A stretch of DNA of 64,000 nt from an uncultured Spartobacteria bacterium (GTDB lineage Bacteria; Verrucomicrobiota; Verrucomicrobiia; Chthoniobacterales; Chthoniobacteraceae), in the NCBI GenBank assembly GCA_903919125.1, contig CAIXGS010000014.1, positions 1-64,000 on the forward strand, written 5' to 3'. The notes beneath the pieces are model-generated. The model worked only from the letters and a program-made list of their open reading frames with translations. It had not been told where the DNA came from and ran no database searches. Positions 44,767-54,166 of the stretch are shown here, one piece after another (the stretch's first letter is position 1; each line of letters opens with the position of its first letter). A program made the position numbers and the translations under genes.

Positions 44767-45977
44767 TTACCTCCCTTCACATCAAAAATTTCAAGAGTCT
44801 GCGGGACGTGTCGCTGAAACTCGGGGCGCTCAATTTTTTCATCGGCACTAATGCGAGCGGCAAGTCCAACGTGTTCGATGCGCTTCGGGTGCTTCAAGGG
44901 GTTGGTTATGGCTTCAGCATCGGCGAGGTGTTGGATGGAAAGCCAAAGAGTGCCACCAGCGAAGTCTGGGAGGCCGTTCGAGGCGGCAGCGCAAAGGCCA
45001 CCTTTTCTGGGTCTTCCAGCGAGCCAATTTCCTTTGAAGTAAAACTCGAGGGACCCGACGGAATAGCGGAGTACGGGCTGAGTTTCGACGCAAGCACTCA
45101 ACGCCTAGTGAATGAGTGGTTGACCGTCGGGAAAAAGGAAATTTTCGATTCCAGACCTTTGGTTCAGGACGAGACAACTCCTGTTTTCAATGCCCGGTAT
45201 TACACGGGTAAAAAAGGCCCGCCGTCGATCCTTCCATTTGCAGCGAATCGTCCTGTTCTTGGACAAATCGCCCACGGTAACGGTGGAAAGTTTCTTCCAG
45301 AGCACGTGGGTGCAGCGCAGGCAGTGTCTATCGCCCTTGCAAACATGCAGCAGATAGATCCCTCACCCTCTATTCTGCGCTCCTACTCTCAGGCCCAACA
45401 AATCTCCCGCATGGGCGAAAGGGGCGAAAACTTCGCCGCCCTTGTGCGCACCATCTGCAAAGATCCCAAGCTCAAGGAGGCTTACCTCTCTTGGCTGCGC
45501 CATCTTCGCCCAGACGAAATTCAGGATGTGGGCATCCTAACGGGAGCTGTTGGAGAACCGCTTTTTTCACTTACAGAAACCAGCGGAAGTGTGTTTCCTG
45601 CGCCCGTGCTCAGTGATGGTACGCTGAGGTTTGCGGCGATTGTGGCAGCCTTTCTTCAGCCAGACATGCCGGGGTTGCTTAAAATTGAGGAGATCGAGAA
45701 CGGGATTCACGCCAATCGGATGCGTCTGTTAGTGGAGTTGCTCCGAAGCAGCACTCGCTCGGCGACCACGCAAGTCATCGTCACAACCCATTCTCCCATC
45801 GTCCTTGCGTGGCTACAGGAGTCGGAATACGCCCACACGTTCTTTTGCAAAAGGGATGAGGAAACTGGAGGGTCTCGCATCCTGCCCATCACTGAGATTC
45901 CTCACTTCACGGAGATTGTACAGAGACAGCCTATCGGCGAGCTATTCGCTGAAGGTTGGTTGGAAGCTGCCTTATGA
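44763..45977 (+). CDS. AAA ATPase (AAA_21/OLD-like)
   Basis: This 404-residue ATPase of the SMC/ABC-like AAA_21 group has Walker A GTNASGKS at residues 28-35, an ABC-signature-like LSDGTLRF and a Walker B-type LLKIEEIENGIH, followed by QVIVTTHSPIVL (H-loop). Such ATPases act with a nuclease or TOPRIM partner in OLD, Gabija, AbiL and similar systems. Its ATG overlaps the helicase stop and its stop overlaps the next ATG, both by the ATGA pattern, so the three genes are translationally coupled. This places an OLD-like pair inside the helicase-methylase operon. Confidence 0.88.
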   Translation: MITSLHIKNFKSLRDVSLKLGALNFFIGTNASGKSNVFDALRVLQGVGYGFSIGEVLDGKPKSATSEVWEAVRGGSAKATFSGSSSEPISFEVKLEGPDGIAEYGLSFDASTQRLVNEWLTVGKKEIFDSRPLVQDETTPVFNARYYTGKKGPPSILPFAANRPVLGQIAHGNGGKFLPEHVGAAQAVSIALANMQQIDPSPSILRSYSQAQQISRMGERGENFAALVRTICKDPKLKEAYLSWLRHLRPDEIQDVGILTGAVGEPLFSLTETSGSVFPAPVLSDGTLRFAAIVAAFLQPDMPGLLKIEEIENGIHANRMRLLVELLRSSTRSATTQVIVTTHSPIVLAWLQESEYAHTFFCKRDEETGGSRILPITEIPHFTEIVQRQPIGELFAEGWLEAAL

Positions 45978-46534
45978 GTTTCAAGGTCCTCGTTATTCCC
46001 GAAGACCCTACCTTCAACGGCTACATCCTCAAGCCGTTGGTGGAGGCTGTTCTCGCCGAGGCTGGGAAACCCAAGGCCAAAGTTCACATTCTCTCGAATC
46101 CTGCCGTTAAGGGCTTCGACCAAGCGATGAAGGTCATCAGGCAAACTCTGCCAGACATGTATGGGTACTGGGACCTTTGGCTTTTTATTCCCGATGCCGA
46201 TCGGGCCTCTGCACCAGCCATGCGGGCGTTGGAGGAAGAGATGGACGTAAAAGGAATCCGTTTGCTTTGTTGTCCGGCGCAACCCGAGGTCGAAATTTAC
46301 TGCTGTGTAGGCCATCGCAGCGAACTCCAAGCAGCGTGGGAAAAAGTACGTTCTTCCGCCCGAATGAAGGAGGAATACTTTGAGCCGCTCCTTCAACAAA
46401 ACGGGGAAACAAACACAGCGGGAGGTGGCAGAGAGACGCTTATCGCCACGAGCCTGTCTAAAATGTCAGCTCTTTTTCAGCTGTGCCCGGAACTTGCCGA
46501 CCTGTGCGACCGGGTGCGACAGCTCACCTCGTAG
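45974..46534 (+). CDS. TOPRIM-like protein (DUF4276/AbiLii-like)
   Basis: This 186-residue protein has the layout of a stand-alone TOPRIM-related fold: an early acidic VIPEDPTFNGYILKPL (Glu near residue 10) and a D-x-D motif in LWLFIPDADR (about residues 68-77), with beta-alpha units between. Partners of AAA_21 ATPases in two-gene OLD-like or AbiL-type systems look like this and supply nuclease activity. The ATG overlaps the ATPase stop codon. The C-terminal third is helical. Nuclease activity is inferred only. Confidence 0.65.
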   Translation: MSFKVLVIPEDPTFNGYILKPLVEAVLAEAGKPKAKVHILSNPAVKGFDQAMKVIRQTLPDMYGYWDLWLFIPDADRASAPAMRALEEEMDVKGIRLLCCPAQPEVEIYCCVGHRSELQAAWEKVRSSARMKEEYFEPLLQQNGETNTAGGGRETLIATSLSKMSALFQLCPELADLCDRVRQLTS

Positions 46535-46546
46535 TCACCCCTTCCC

Positions 46547-49486
46547 ATGTCCGACCACCCCGTCATCTCCCCCAAAAAGCTCATCGAGGTCGCCTTGCCG
46601 CTCGATGCCATCAACGCCGCTTGTACCCGGGAGAAATCCATCCGCCACGGGCATCCCAGTACGCTGCACCTCTGGTGGGCACGGCGCCCGCTGGCGGCGG
46701 CCCGTTCGGTCATCTTTGCGCAGTTGGTCAATGATCCGGCCAGTTTGTGGGAAGCCCAGCATCCCGGCGAAAAACCTTCGCCCCAACAACGCTCCGCCTT
46801 CACCAAACGCCGCAAGGAACTCTTCAACCTCATCGAAGAACTTGTCCTTTGGGAAAACACCACCAACGAAGCTGTGCTGGAGCGGGCACGGGCGGAAATC
46901 CGTCGTTCGTGGAAGGAAGTCTGCGCCCTTAACGTCAGCCATCCAGACGCCGCCACCTTGTTCCAGCCCGAAGCTATGCCCGGGTTACACGATCCCTTTG
47001 CCGGAGGTGGGGCCATTCCCTTGGAAGCCCAACGCCTCGGACTGGATGCCTATGCCTCCGATCTGAACCCCGTAGCGGTCTTGATCAACAAGGCGATGAT
47101 CGAGATTCCGCCCAAGTTCGCTGGCAAACCGCCCGTAAGTGCGGCGTTGGCGCAGGGCAAGGCGGGCGATGCCTTCGCCAAAATGCGGGCCACCACCAAG
47201 AATGAGCAAAAATGGACGGGCGCACAGGGGCTCGCCGAAGATGTCCGCCATTACGGGGCGTGGATGCGGGAGCAAGCCCAGCAGCGCATCGGCCACTTGT
47301 ATCCGCAGGTGGAGATCACGCCCGAACTCGCCCAAGACCGACCCGATTTGCAGCCGCTCCTCGGGCAGAAACTTACCGTCATTGCGTGGTTGTGGGCGAG
47401 GACTGTCCACAGTCCCAACCCGGCCTTTTCCCACGTCGCCGTTCCTCTGGCGTCCACCTTTGTGCTCTCCAGCAAGGACAAGAAGGAAGCCTATGTCCAC
47501 CCCGTCGTTGACGGCGACCGTTACCGCTTCACCGTCCGCATGGGCAAACCTCCCGAGGAGGCATTGAGCGGAACCAAGCTGTCCAGAGGTGCAAATTTTC
47601 GGTGCATAGTTTCGGGAGTAAACATTGAGCCGAAATACATCTACGCCGAGGCAAATGCTAAGCGAATGGGCGCACGGCTCATGTCGATTGTCGCTGAGGG
47701 TGAGCGTGGGCGGGTCTACCTTCAGCCCACCTCTGAAATGGAGAAAGTAGCTCTTAAAGCGCAGCCGTCATGGGCGCCCGAATTGGAAATGCCAGACAAT
47801 CCACGCTGGTTTTCGCCGCCCATGTATGGCTTGAAAACTTACGGCGACCTGTTCACTCCCCGGCAGCTGGTGGCGTTGACGACGTTCAGCGATTTGGTGG
47901 GCGAAGTGCGGGGCCAGATTGCAGCGGACGCCCTCGCCTGCGGTTGGTCTGCGGACCCCACGGGGCTCGACGCAGGTGGTTCTGGTGCAAAAGCCTATGC
48001 GGAGGCGGTGAGTGTGTATCTGGCGTTTGGAGTCAATCGTCTCTGTGACCGTTGTTCTTCACTTTGTGGGTGGGACACAGGCTACACAAAAATTCGTAAT
48101 ACTTTTGGAAGACAAGCCCTGCCGATGGTTTGGGACTTTTGTGAGGGTAATCCGTTTTCTGAATCCACGGGAAATTTTGAAGATGCGGTGGGATGGACTG
48201 TAAAGGTCTTGATTCATCTGCCGTCCGGTTCGCCCCTTTACGGCAAAGCAGCCCAAGTCGATGCACAGTCGCAATCGGTGAGCATTAGTAAGTTCATCTC
48301 CACTGACCCGCCTTATTACGACAACATTGGCTACGCCGATTTGTCCGACTTTTTCTATGTCTGGCTGAGGAAGACCTTACGGGAAACCTTCCCACAACTG
48401 CTGGCCACGATGGCGGTGCCAAAGGCGGAGGAACTGGTGGCCACCCCCTATCGCCACGGTAGCAAGGAAAAGGCGGAGAACTTCTTTCTCAATGGCATGA
48501 CCGATGCCATGCGCAGCCTTTCCCGGCAGGCGCACCCCGCCGGACCGATCACTATCTATTACGCCTTCAAACAGTCGGATACGAAGGCAGATTCAGGAAC
48601 CTCCTCCACAGGTTGGGAGACCTTTCTGGAGGCTGTCCACAAAGCCGAATTGCAATTGCTGGGGACATGGCCTTTCCGAACGGAACTCAGCAATCGCATG
48701 ATCGGATCGGGCACAAACGCTCTCGCCTCCAGCGTGGTGCTGGTTTGCCGGAAACGTCCAGCGGATGCGCCCTTCACTTCCCGGCGGGAATTCATCCGTG
48801 AACTCCAAGCGGTGCTGCCCGTTGCCCTCGATGAAATGACCCGGGGTGCCGGAGACGAACAATCCCCGGTGGCCGCCGTGGACCTTTCCCAAGCGATTAT
48901 CGGCCCCGGCATGGCGGTCTTTTCCAAGTACAGCGCAGTGCTCGACGCCGAGGGCACCCCGCTCACCGTCAAACAGGCTCTCCAGCTCATCAACAAATTC
49001 CTCGCAGAAGACGATTTCGATCCCGACTCGCAGTTCTGTCTGCACTGGTTTGACCATTGCGGCTGGGAAGCCGGAGACTTTGGGCTCGCTGACAACCTTT
49101 CTCGCAGCAAGGGCACCAGCGTGGAGGGAGTCAAAGACGCAGGCGTAGTCGAAAGCGGTGGCGGCAAAGTGCGTCTGCTTAAATGGTCGGAATACCCCAA
49201 GGATTACGATCCCGCCCAAGACACCCGCACGCCCGTTTGGGAGACGCTGCATCATCTCATCCGTACGCTCATGCGAGACGGGGGCGAAGCGGCCGCAGGA
49301 GCCATCCTTGCCGCTCATCCGCAACAGGCCACCGGAGTGCGCCAGCTGGCGTATCGTTTGTACACTTTGTGCGAACGTAAAGGCTGGGCGGAAGACGCCC
49401 GTTTCTACAACAGCGTGACCACCAGCTGGGACGCCCTCGCCGAGGCCGCCGCCAACACGGGCAAGGGCCAAGTGGAACTGTTCTAA
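46547..49486 (+). CDS. DUF1156-type DNA adenine/cytosine-N4 methylase
   Basis: This 979-residue protein starts with the DUF1156 signature ([19 protein letters not shown], then [19 protein letters not shown]), has methyltransferase motif I as [14 protein letters not shown] with the following SDLNPVAV, and the catalytic DPPYY near residue 587 followed by [17 protein letters not shown]. It should methylate amino groups in DNA, marking self DNA. A long insert separates the two motifs, as usual for the family. It follows the TOPRIM-like gene by 12 bp and precedes the AlbA_2 gene by 12 bp. DUF1156 and DUF499 proteins are known neighbours in antiphage-associated loci. Confidence 0.9.
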   Translation: MSDHPVISPKKLIEVALPLDAINAACTREKSIRHGHPSTLHLWWARRPLAAARSVIFAQLVNDPASLWEAQHPGEKPSPQQRSAFTKRRKELFNLIEELVLWENTTNEAVLERARAEIRRSWKEVCALNVSHPDAATLFQPEAMPGLHDPFAGGGAIPLEAQRLGLDAYASDLNPVAVLINKAMIEIPPKFAGKPPVSAALAQGKAGDAFAKMRATTKNEQKWTGAQGLAEDVRHYGAWMREQAQQRIGHLYPQVEITPELAQDRPDLQPLLGQKLTVIAWLWARTVHSPNPAFSHVAVPLASTFVLSSKDKKEAYVHPVVDGDRYRFTVRMGKPPEEALSGTKLSRGANFRCIVSGVNIEPKYIYAEANAKRMGARLMSIVAEGERGRVYLQPTSEMEKVALKAQPSWAPELEMPDNPRWFSPPMYGLKTYGDLFTPRQLVALTTFSDLVGEVRGQIAADALACGWSADPTGLDAGGSGAKAYAEAVSVYLAFGVNRLCDRCSSLCGWDTGYTKIRNTFGRQALPMVWDFCEGNPFSESTGNFEDAVGWTVKVLIHLPSGSPLYGKAAQVDAQSQSVSISKFISTDPPYYDNIGYADLSDFFYVWLRKTLRETFPQLLATMAVPKAEELVATPYRHGSKEKAENFFLNGMTDAMRSLSRQAHPAGPITIYYAFKQSDTKADSGTSSTGWETFLEAVHKAELQLLGTWPFRTELSNRMIGSGTNALASSVVLVCRKRPADAPFTSRREFIRELQAVLPVALDEMTRGAGDEQSPVAAVDLSQAIIGPGMAVFSKYSAVLDAEGTPLTVKQALQLINKFLAEDDFDPDSQFCLHWFDHCGWEAGDFGLADNLSRSKGTSVEGVKDAGVVESGGGKVRLLKWSEYPKDYDPAQDTRTPVWETLHHLIRTLMRDGGEAAAGAILAAHPQQATGVRQLAYRLYTLCERKGWAEDARFYNSVTTSWDALAEAAANTGKGQVELF

Positions 49487-49498
49487 CCCAACCCAGCG

Positions 49499-51055
49499 AT
49501 GCCCCTGCCGCTTTCACTCCCAGAACTCCTGCACGGAAACACCGTGGAATGGGAGCGGCTTGAATTCAAAAAAGGCTGGAATCCTGCGGCCGTGGTGCAT
49601 GCGATCTGTGCGTTTGCGAATGATTTCCGCAATCTGGGGGGCGGCTACATCGTGCTCGGCATCGAGGAAGCCAACGGTCAGCCCGTGCTGCCCCCGGCTG
49701 GGCTCGCCCCCGAACAACTCGACGCCATCCAGAAGGAACTGATGGAGCTGGGGTACCATGCGATTGCTCCGTACTACCATCCGCTGGCTGTGCCGTATGA
49801 AGTAGACGGCCGCCTCATTCTGGTGCTCTGGGTGCTGGGCGGACAGACCCGGCCGTACCGCTGCAAAGTGTCGCTGGCCAAGGAAGCGAAGGATTGGGCG
49901 TATTACATTCGCAAAGGCTCCACCACGGTGCGGGCTACGGGAGCCGACGAGACGGAGTTGCTGTCTTTGGCGGCGACGGTGCCTTTTGATGACCGCCTGA
50001 ACATGCAGGCCAGCGTGGCGGACCTTTCCCGGGACCTCATGCTGGCTTATCTGCGCACCGTGGGCAGCGACCTTGCCACCCAAGCCACGGGTTTGTCCAC
50101 GGAGGCGTTGGGGCGGCAGATGGGGGTGGTGGGCGGACTGCCTGAGGCTCCGTTCCCGCTGAATGTGGGGCTCATGATGTTTAACCCCGAGCCGTGGCGG
50201 TATTTCCCGACGATGCAGATTGATGTCGTGTGGTTTTCGGCGGCGGGACCGGGCGGGAGCAAGTTTTCGGAGAAGATTTTCAAAGGACCACTGCCCCAGA
50301 TGCTCCGGGAGAGTCTGGACTATTTGAAGCGCAACTTACTGACCGAAACGGTAATCAAACACTCCGACCGAGCAGAGGCTACACGGGTGGAGAATTTCCC
50401 GTATGACGCCATCGAGGAAGTGGTGGTGAACGCCGTGTATCACCGGGGCTATGACACCCGGGAGCCCGTGGAGATCCGGGTGGAACGGGAGGAAATGGTG
50501 GTGCTGAGCTATCCGGGGCCGGACCGCTCTGTGCGTTTGGAGCAGTTACAGAAGGGTAAAGCGAACGCACGCCGCTATCGGAACAGGCGGATCGGGGAGT
50601 TTTTGAAGGAACTGAAGTTTACGGAGGGACGGTCCACGGGGATTTCCAAGATTCTCGGAGCGATGCGGGAAAACGGCTCGCCCGCTCCAGAGTTTGAGTT
50701 CGACGAGGACCACTCGTATTTTCTGGTCCGTTTGCCTATTCATCCGGCTGCCTTGGAAGTGGTGCAACAAAAGCCCATGCCAGAGCCAAAGGCCGAGTCG
50801 GGGCTAGAGTCGGGGCTAGAGTCGGGGCTAGAGTCAGGGCTAGAGTCAGGGCTAGAGTCAGGGCCGGAGTTTGCCTTGTTGCAAGCTCTCTCAAAAGGCC
50901 CTCTGAGTCGTGCTGAGATTGCCAAAAGCATCGGCCATAAGCGGATTTCAGGTGCCGTTAATCGTCTGATTCGTAGCCTTATACAATCGGGCCGAATCGT
51001 CCGCACCCTTCCCGACAAGCCCAACAGCAGGCTGCAAAAATACCGACTGCCATAA
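49499..51055 (+). CDS. AlbA_2/HATPase_c_4 protein with repeat linker and winged helix
   Basis: This 518-residue protein has an N-terminal AlbA_2 (Schlafen-type) domain (LEFKKGW..AFANDFRNLGGGYIVLGIEE), a central HATPase_c_4-like domain (IEEVVVNAVYHRGYDTREPVEIRV), the common GRSTGISKI segment, then a linker of six ESGL-type units (residues about 433-456) and a C-terminal winged helix (LSRAEIAKSIG). COG2865 proteins of this sort are considered nucleic-acid-binding regulators or toxins, and Schlafen-like AlbA_2 domains can be nucleases. It lies in the middle of the defence operon. Its job as sensor, regulator or effector is open. Confidence 0.85.
   Translation: MPLPLSLPELLHGNTVEWERLEFKKGWNPAAVVHAICAFANDFRNLGGGYIVLGIEEANGQPVLPPAGLAPEQLDAIQKELMELGYHAIAPYYHPLAVPYEVDGRLILVLWVLGGQTRPYRCKVSLAKEAKDWAYYIRKGSTTVRATGADETELLSLAATVPFDDRLNMQASVADLSRDLMLAYLRTVGSDLATQATGLSTEALGRQMGVVGGLPEAPFPLNVGLMMFNPEPWRYFPTMQIDVVWFSAAGPGGSKFSEKIFKGPLPQMLRESLDYLKRNLLTETVIKHSDRAEATRVENFPYDAIEEVVVNAVYHRGYDTREPVEIRVEREEMVVLSYPGPDRSVRLEQLQKGKANARRYRNRRIGEFLKELKFTEGRSTGISKILGAMRENGSPAPEFEFDEDHSYFLVRLPIHPAALEVVQQKPMPEPKAESGLESGLESGLESGLESGLESGPEFALLQALSKGPLSRAEIAKSIGHKRISGAVNRLIRSLIQSGRIVRTLPDKPNSRLQKYRLP
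50794..50865 (+). repeat. 12-bp tandem repeats, six units
   Basis: Six in-frame copies of GAGTCGGGGCTA or GAGTCAGGGCTA encode ESGL (last ESGP). The first three units carry G and the last three A at one position, suggesting block duplication. Copy-number change would alter linker length without shifting the frame. Confidence 0.92.
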
Positions 51056-51091
51056 CCCGCTTTTTCCTCCCTCAACCCTCCTCCTTTACCC

Positions 51092-53953
51092 ATGAAACCT
51101 TGGCGAGAAACCATAGCCCCTCATCCCGACGTCTTGGAAGGCACCTTCCAGCAGTCCGAATTTGCCGCCGACATTTCGGCCGTCAAAAACGGGAAAGCCA
51201 CCCGGGAATACCAAGACGCCACGGCCTTTTACGAGCGGACCTTCATCACCGAGGGGATGCGCCTGCTGCTCCTTTCCGTTGCCAAACGCCTCAATGGGCA
51301 AGGCGGCGATCCCGTCATCCAGCTGCAAACAGCCTTCGGGGGCGGTAAAACGCACACGATGCTGGCGGTCTATCACTTGGCGACCCGGCCAGGGTCCTTG
51401 CAGGATTTGCCGGGCGTGCCTGCGATCTTGGACGAAGCGAAGCTGCTGGATGTCCCAACGGCTAGGGTGGCCGTGCTAGACGGCACGCAGTTTTCGCCCG
51501 GACAGGCATGGAAACATGGGAAGAAAACAATCCACACACTTTGGGGAGAGTTGGCGTGGCAGTTGGGCGGGGAAGACGGCTACGCACTGGTAGCGGAAGC
51601 GGACACCACGGGCACCAGTCCCGGGAAAACGGCTCTGGAGCAGCTTTTGCGCACCCACGGTCCCTGCGTGATTTTGGTGGACGAATTGGTTGCCTACATC
51701 CGGCAGTTCACGGGCGACGAGCGGCTAAGCGGTGGGACCTACGACAGCAACCTGAGCTTCATCCAGTCGCTCACGGAAGCCATCAAACTGGTGCCCAACG
51801 CAATTATGCTGGCGTCGCTGCCGGAATCGGATGTGGAAGCGGGCAGTGGCAAGGGCGTGACGGCGTTGCGGGCGTTGGAGAAGTATTTCGGGCGGGTACA
51901 GGCGTTGTGGAAAACGGTGTCGGTGGAGGAATCTTTTGAGATCGTGCGGCGCAGGCTCTTTGAGACGGTCAAGGACGAGGCCAATCGGGACGCTGTGTGC
52001 CGGGCGTTTGCAGCGACTTATGTGGCGGAAGGTACGAAGTTCCCCGCAGAAACGCAGGAGGCCAAGTATCAGCACCGCCTCACCCAAGCGTATCCCATTC
52101 ACCCGGAGATTTTCGATCGGCTGTTTGAGGACTGGTCCACCATTGACGGGTTCCAGCGCACCCGTGGCGTGCTCAAACTGATGGCGAAGGTGATTTACCG
52201 CCTGTGGAAGGATCAGAATGCGGACCTCTTGATTTTGCCCTCCAGCCTCCCGCTCTACGACGGCGAAACCCGCAACGAACTGGCCTATCATTTGCAGCCC
52301 GGCTGGGACGCCGTGGTGCAGAAGGACATCGACGGGGAGCGGGCAGAAACATGGGAACTAGAGAGCAAGGACACCCGTTTTGGAGCGATACAGGCGGCCC
52401 GCCGGGTGGCTCGGACGCTGTTCTTTGGGACGGCTCCCGGATCGGTCTCTACCCGACAAAGCCTCGCCCGTGGGCTGGAACGGAGCCGGGTGTTGCTGGG
52501 GTGCATGCAGCCGGGACAGACGGCGTCGCTGTTCTCCGACGTGCTCAACCGACTGGTAGACCGTTTGCATTATCTCAACACTTCCGGCGAAAAGTCACAG
52601 GAGGCGACAAGGTTCTGGTTTGATACTCGGGCGAATCTGCGACGGGAGATGGAGGAGCGCAAACGCCGTTTCCACGACACACAGGAAGTGCTGCCCAAGA
52701 TCGTGGAGACGCTGCAAAGGCTGACCAAAGGCTGTGCGCTCTTTGACGGCGTGCATGTGGTGACCTCAACAGGGGACGTTCCCGATGACACGGGGCTGCG
52801 CTTGGTGGTGCTTGATCCGGCACGGTACTACAGCAAGGTGGAGGACCGACTGGCCTTCGAGGCGGTGCGGGAAGTGCTCAAGAACCACGGCAACCAGCCC
52901 CGTTACCGCCAGAACCGTCTGCTGTTTTTGGCGGCCGATGCGGATGCTGTGACCCGGTTGCGGGAGGCGATTCGGTCGTCGTTGGCGTGGAAGTCGATTT
53001 TGGACGACGTGGGCAATGGGAAGCTGAACATCGACCGGGTGCAAGAGGATCAGGCGAAGAAGGAGGCCAAGGCAGTGGACGACGCCATGCCCCGCACGGC
53101 ACGGGAGTGTTACAAGTGGCTGTTATGTCCCGGCAGCAACGATCCGGGGTTAAAGGAAGCCACCATCGAGGCGTTCCAAGTGAACACCGCTGGAGACGAG
53201 TTGGTGACGGAGTTGGCTCGCATCTGCACGGACAACGAACTGGTGATCAGCCGCTGGTCGGCGATGCACCTGCGTTCGCTGCTCAAGGACTACTATTGGA
53301 AAGGCGGCAAACCTGCTGCGGGGGCGCAGACGGTCTGGCAGGACACGCTGAAGTATTTGTACCTGCCTAGGCTGCGTTCGCACGCCGTGTTTGAGCAGGC
53401 GATCCAGCAGGGTGTGGCAAGTGAGGATTTCTTTGGCACGGCGTTGGGCGAAGCAGAAGGCCATTACGAAGGCTTCCAGCTTGGGGTCCCTCACGTGCAA
53501 GTGGACGACAGCCTGCTGCTCTTAGAACCCGGCGTAGCGAAGGCTTACCGGATGTCTCTCGCCCCCACTCCCGTGGTGCAGGAAGCCGCCACGACCCAAG
53601 TTGAGTTGGGAGGCTTGCAGACGACGGCCCAAACAGCCACGCAACCGGGCAGCACCCCCGTGGTCTACTCGGCTACAACGACAGTCACACCCGTTTCGCC
53701 CGTTCCGCCGAGCAGTCCTAAGATGAAGTCGTTCCACGGCACAGTGGAAGTGAATGCGGCGACGGCCCGGGCACGACTGCTGCAAATCGCCGAGGAAGTG
53801 ATCAGCCAGTTGGTGAGCGACCCGATGGCTAAGGTGACCGTGAACGTGGAGATTAGCGCAGAGTTCCCGCAAGGGGCGGCGGAGCAAGTGCGCCGAGCAG
53901 TGAGCGAGAATGCGACGAATCTTAAATTCAAGGTGAGCGAGTGGGAGAAGTAG
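51092..53953 (+). CDS. DUF499 ATP-binding protein, defence-associated
   Basis: This 953-residue protein has the DUF499 start ([20 protein letters not shown]), a P-loop [10 protein letters not shown] at residues 81-90 and a Walker B-like [15 protein letters not shown] at about 190. DUF499 proteins are large P-loop ATPases found beside DUF1156 methylases and helicases in antiphage-associated loci. The last 130 residues carry a Thr/Pro-rich linker and a small C-terminal domain ([22 protein letters not shown] in part). It is the last gene of the operon and converges on the RepA-like gene. Confidence 0.9.
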   Translation: MKPWRETIAPHPDVLEGTFQQSEFAADISAVKNGKATREYQDATAFYERTFITEGMRLLLLSVAKRLNGQGGDPVIQLQTAFGGGKTHTMLAVYHLATRPGSLQDLPGVPAILDEAKLLDVPTARVAVLDGTQFSPGQAWKHGKKTIHTLWGELAWQLGGEDGYALVAEADTTGTSPGKTALEQLLRTHGPCVILVDELVAYIRQFTGDERLSGGTYDSNLSFIQSLTEAIKLVPNAIMLASLPESDVEAGSGKGVTALRALEKYFGRVQALWKTVSVEESFEIVRRRLFETVKDEANRDAVCRAFAATYVAEGTKFPAETQEAKYQHRLTQAYPIHPEIFDRLFEDWSTIDGFQRTRGVLKLMAKVIYRLWKDQNADLLILPSSLPLYDGETRNELAYHLQPGWDAVVQKDIDGERAETWELESKDTRFGAIQAARRVARTLFFGTAPGSVSTRQSLARGLERSRVLLGCMQPGQTASLFSDVLNRLVDRLHYLNTSGEKSQEATRFWFDTRANLRREMEERKRRFHDTQEVLPKIVETLQRLTKGCALFDGVHVVTSTGDVPDDTGLRLVVLDPARYYSKVEDRLAFEAVREVLKNHGNQPRYRQNRLLFLAADADAVTRLREAIRSSLAWKSILDDVGNGKLNIDRVQEDQAKKEAKAVDDAMPRTARECYKWLLCPGSNDPGLKEATIEAFQVNTAGDELVTELARICTDNELVISRWSAMHLRSLLKDYYWKGGKPAAGAQTVWQDTLKYLYLPRLRSHAVFEQAIQQGVASEDFFGTALGEAEGHYEGFQLGVPHVQVDDSLLLLEPGVAKAYRMSLAPTPVVQEAATTQVELGGLQTTAQTATQPGSTPVVYSATTTVTPVSPVPPSSPKMKSFHGTVEVNAATARARLLQIAEEVISQLVSDPMAKVTVNVEISAEFPQGAAEQVRRAVSENATNLKFKVSEWEK

Positions 53954-54009
53954 GTGGGGCTGTAAAAACCGTAAGGTAAGAAATCCTGTCTTCGACTCAG
54001 TTTGGAAGT

Positions 54010-54166
54010 CAGTTATCCAATCCAGATTTTCTTTGTTGCCGCCTGTAGTAATCCAGTTATCTCCACTCCCCCCTAAAGGGGAGAGATGGATAACTGGATT
54101 CCTACTATTTGTTCGGGGCAGTTATCCCAGTTGTCCGAGTTGTCTTCGTGGATGGCTGGACAACTG
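54010..54166. repeat. Iteron-like cluster of CAGTTATCC words
   Basis: CAGTT(A/G)TC(C/T) occurs at 54010, 54054, 54119 and 54128, and inverted as GGATAACTG/GGACAACTG at 54088 and 54158. Two of them form a 12-bp perfect inverted repeat (54050-54061 and 54089-54100) with CTCCCC/GGGGAG inside, which could also terminate transcription between the two convergent genes. The cluster touches the 3' end of the RepA-like gene, so a replication origin is possible. Confidence 0.5.

Noticed and set aside
41266-53953. Complete DISARM system
   Set aside because: Only the helicase and methylase types match; DrmA-, DrmB- and DrmC-like genes (DUF1998 and PLD) are not present.
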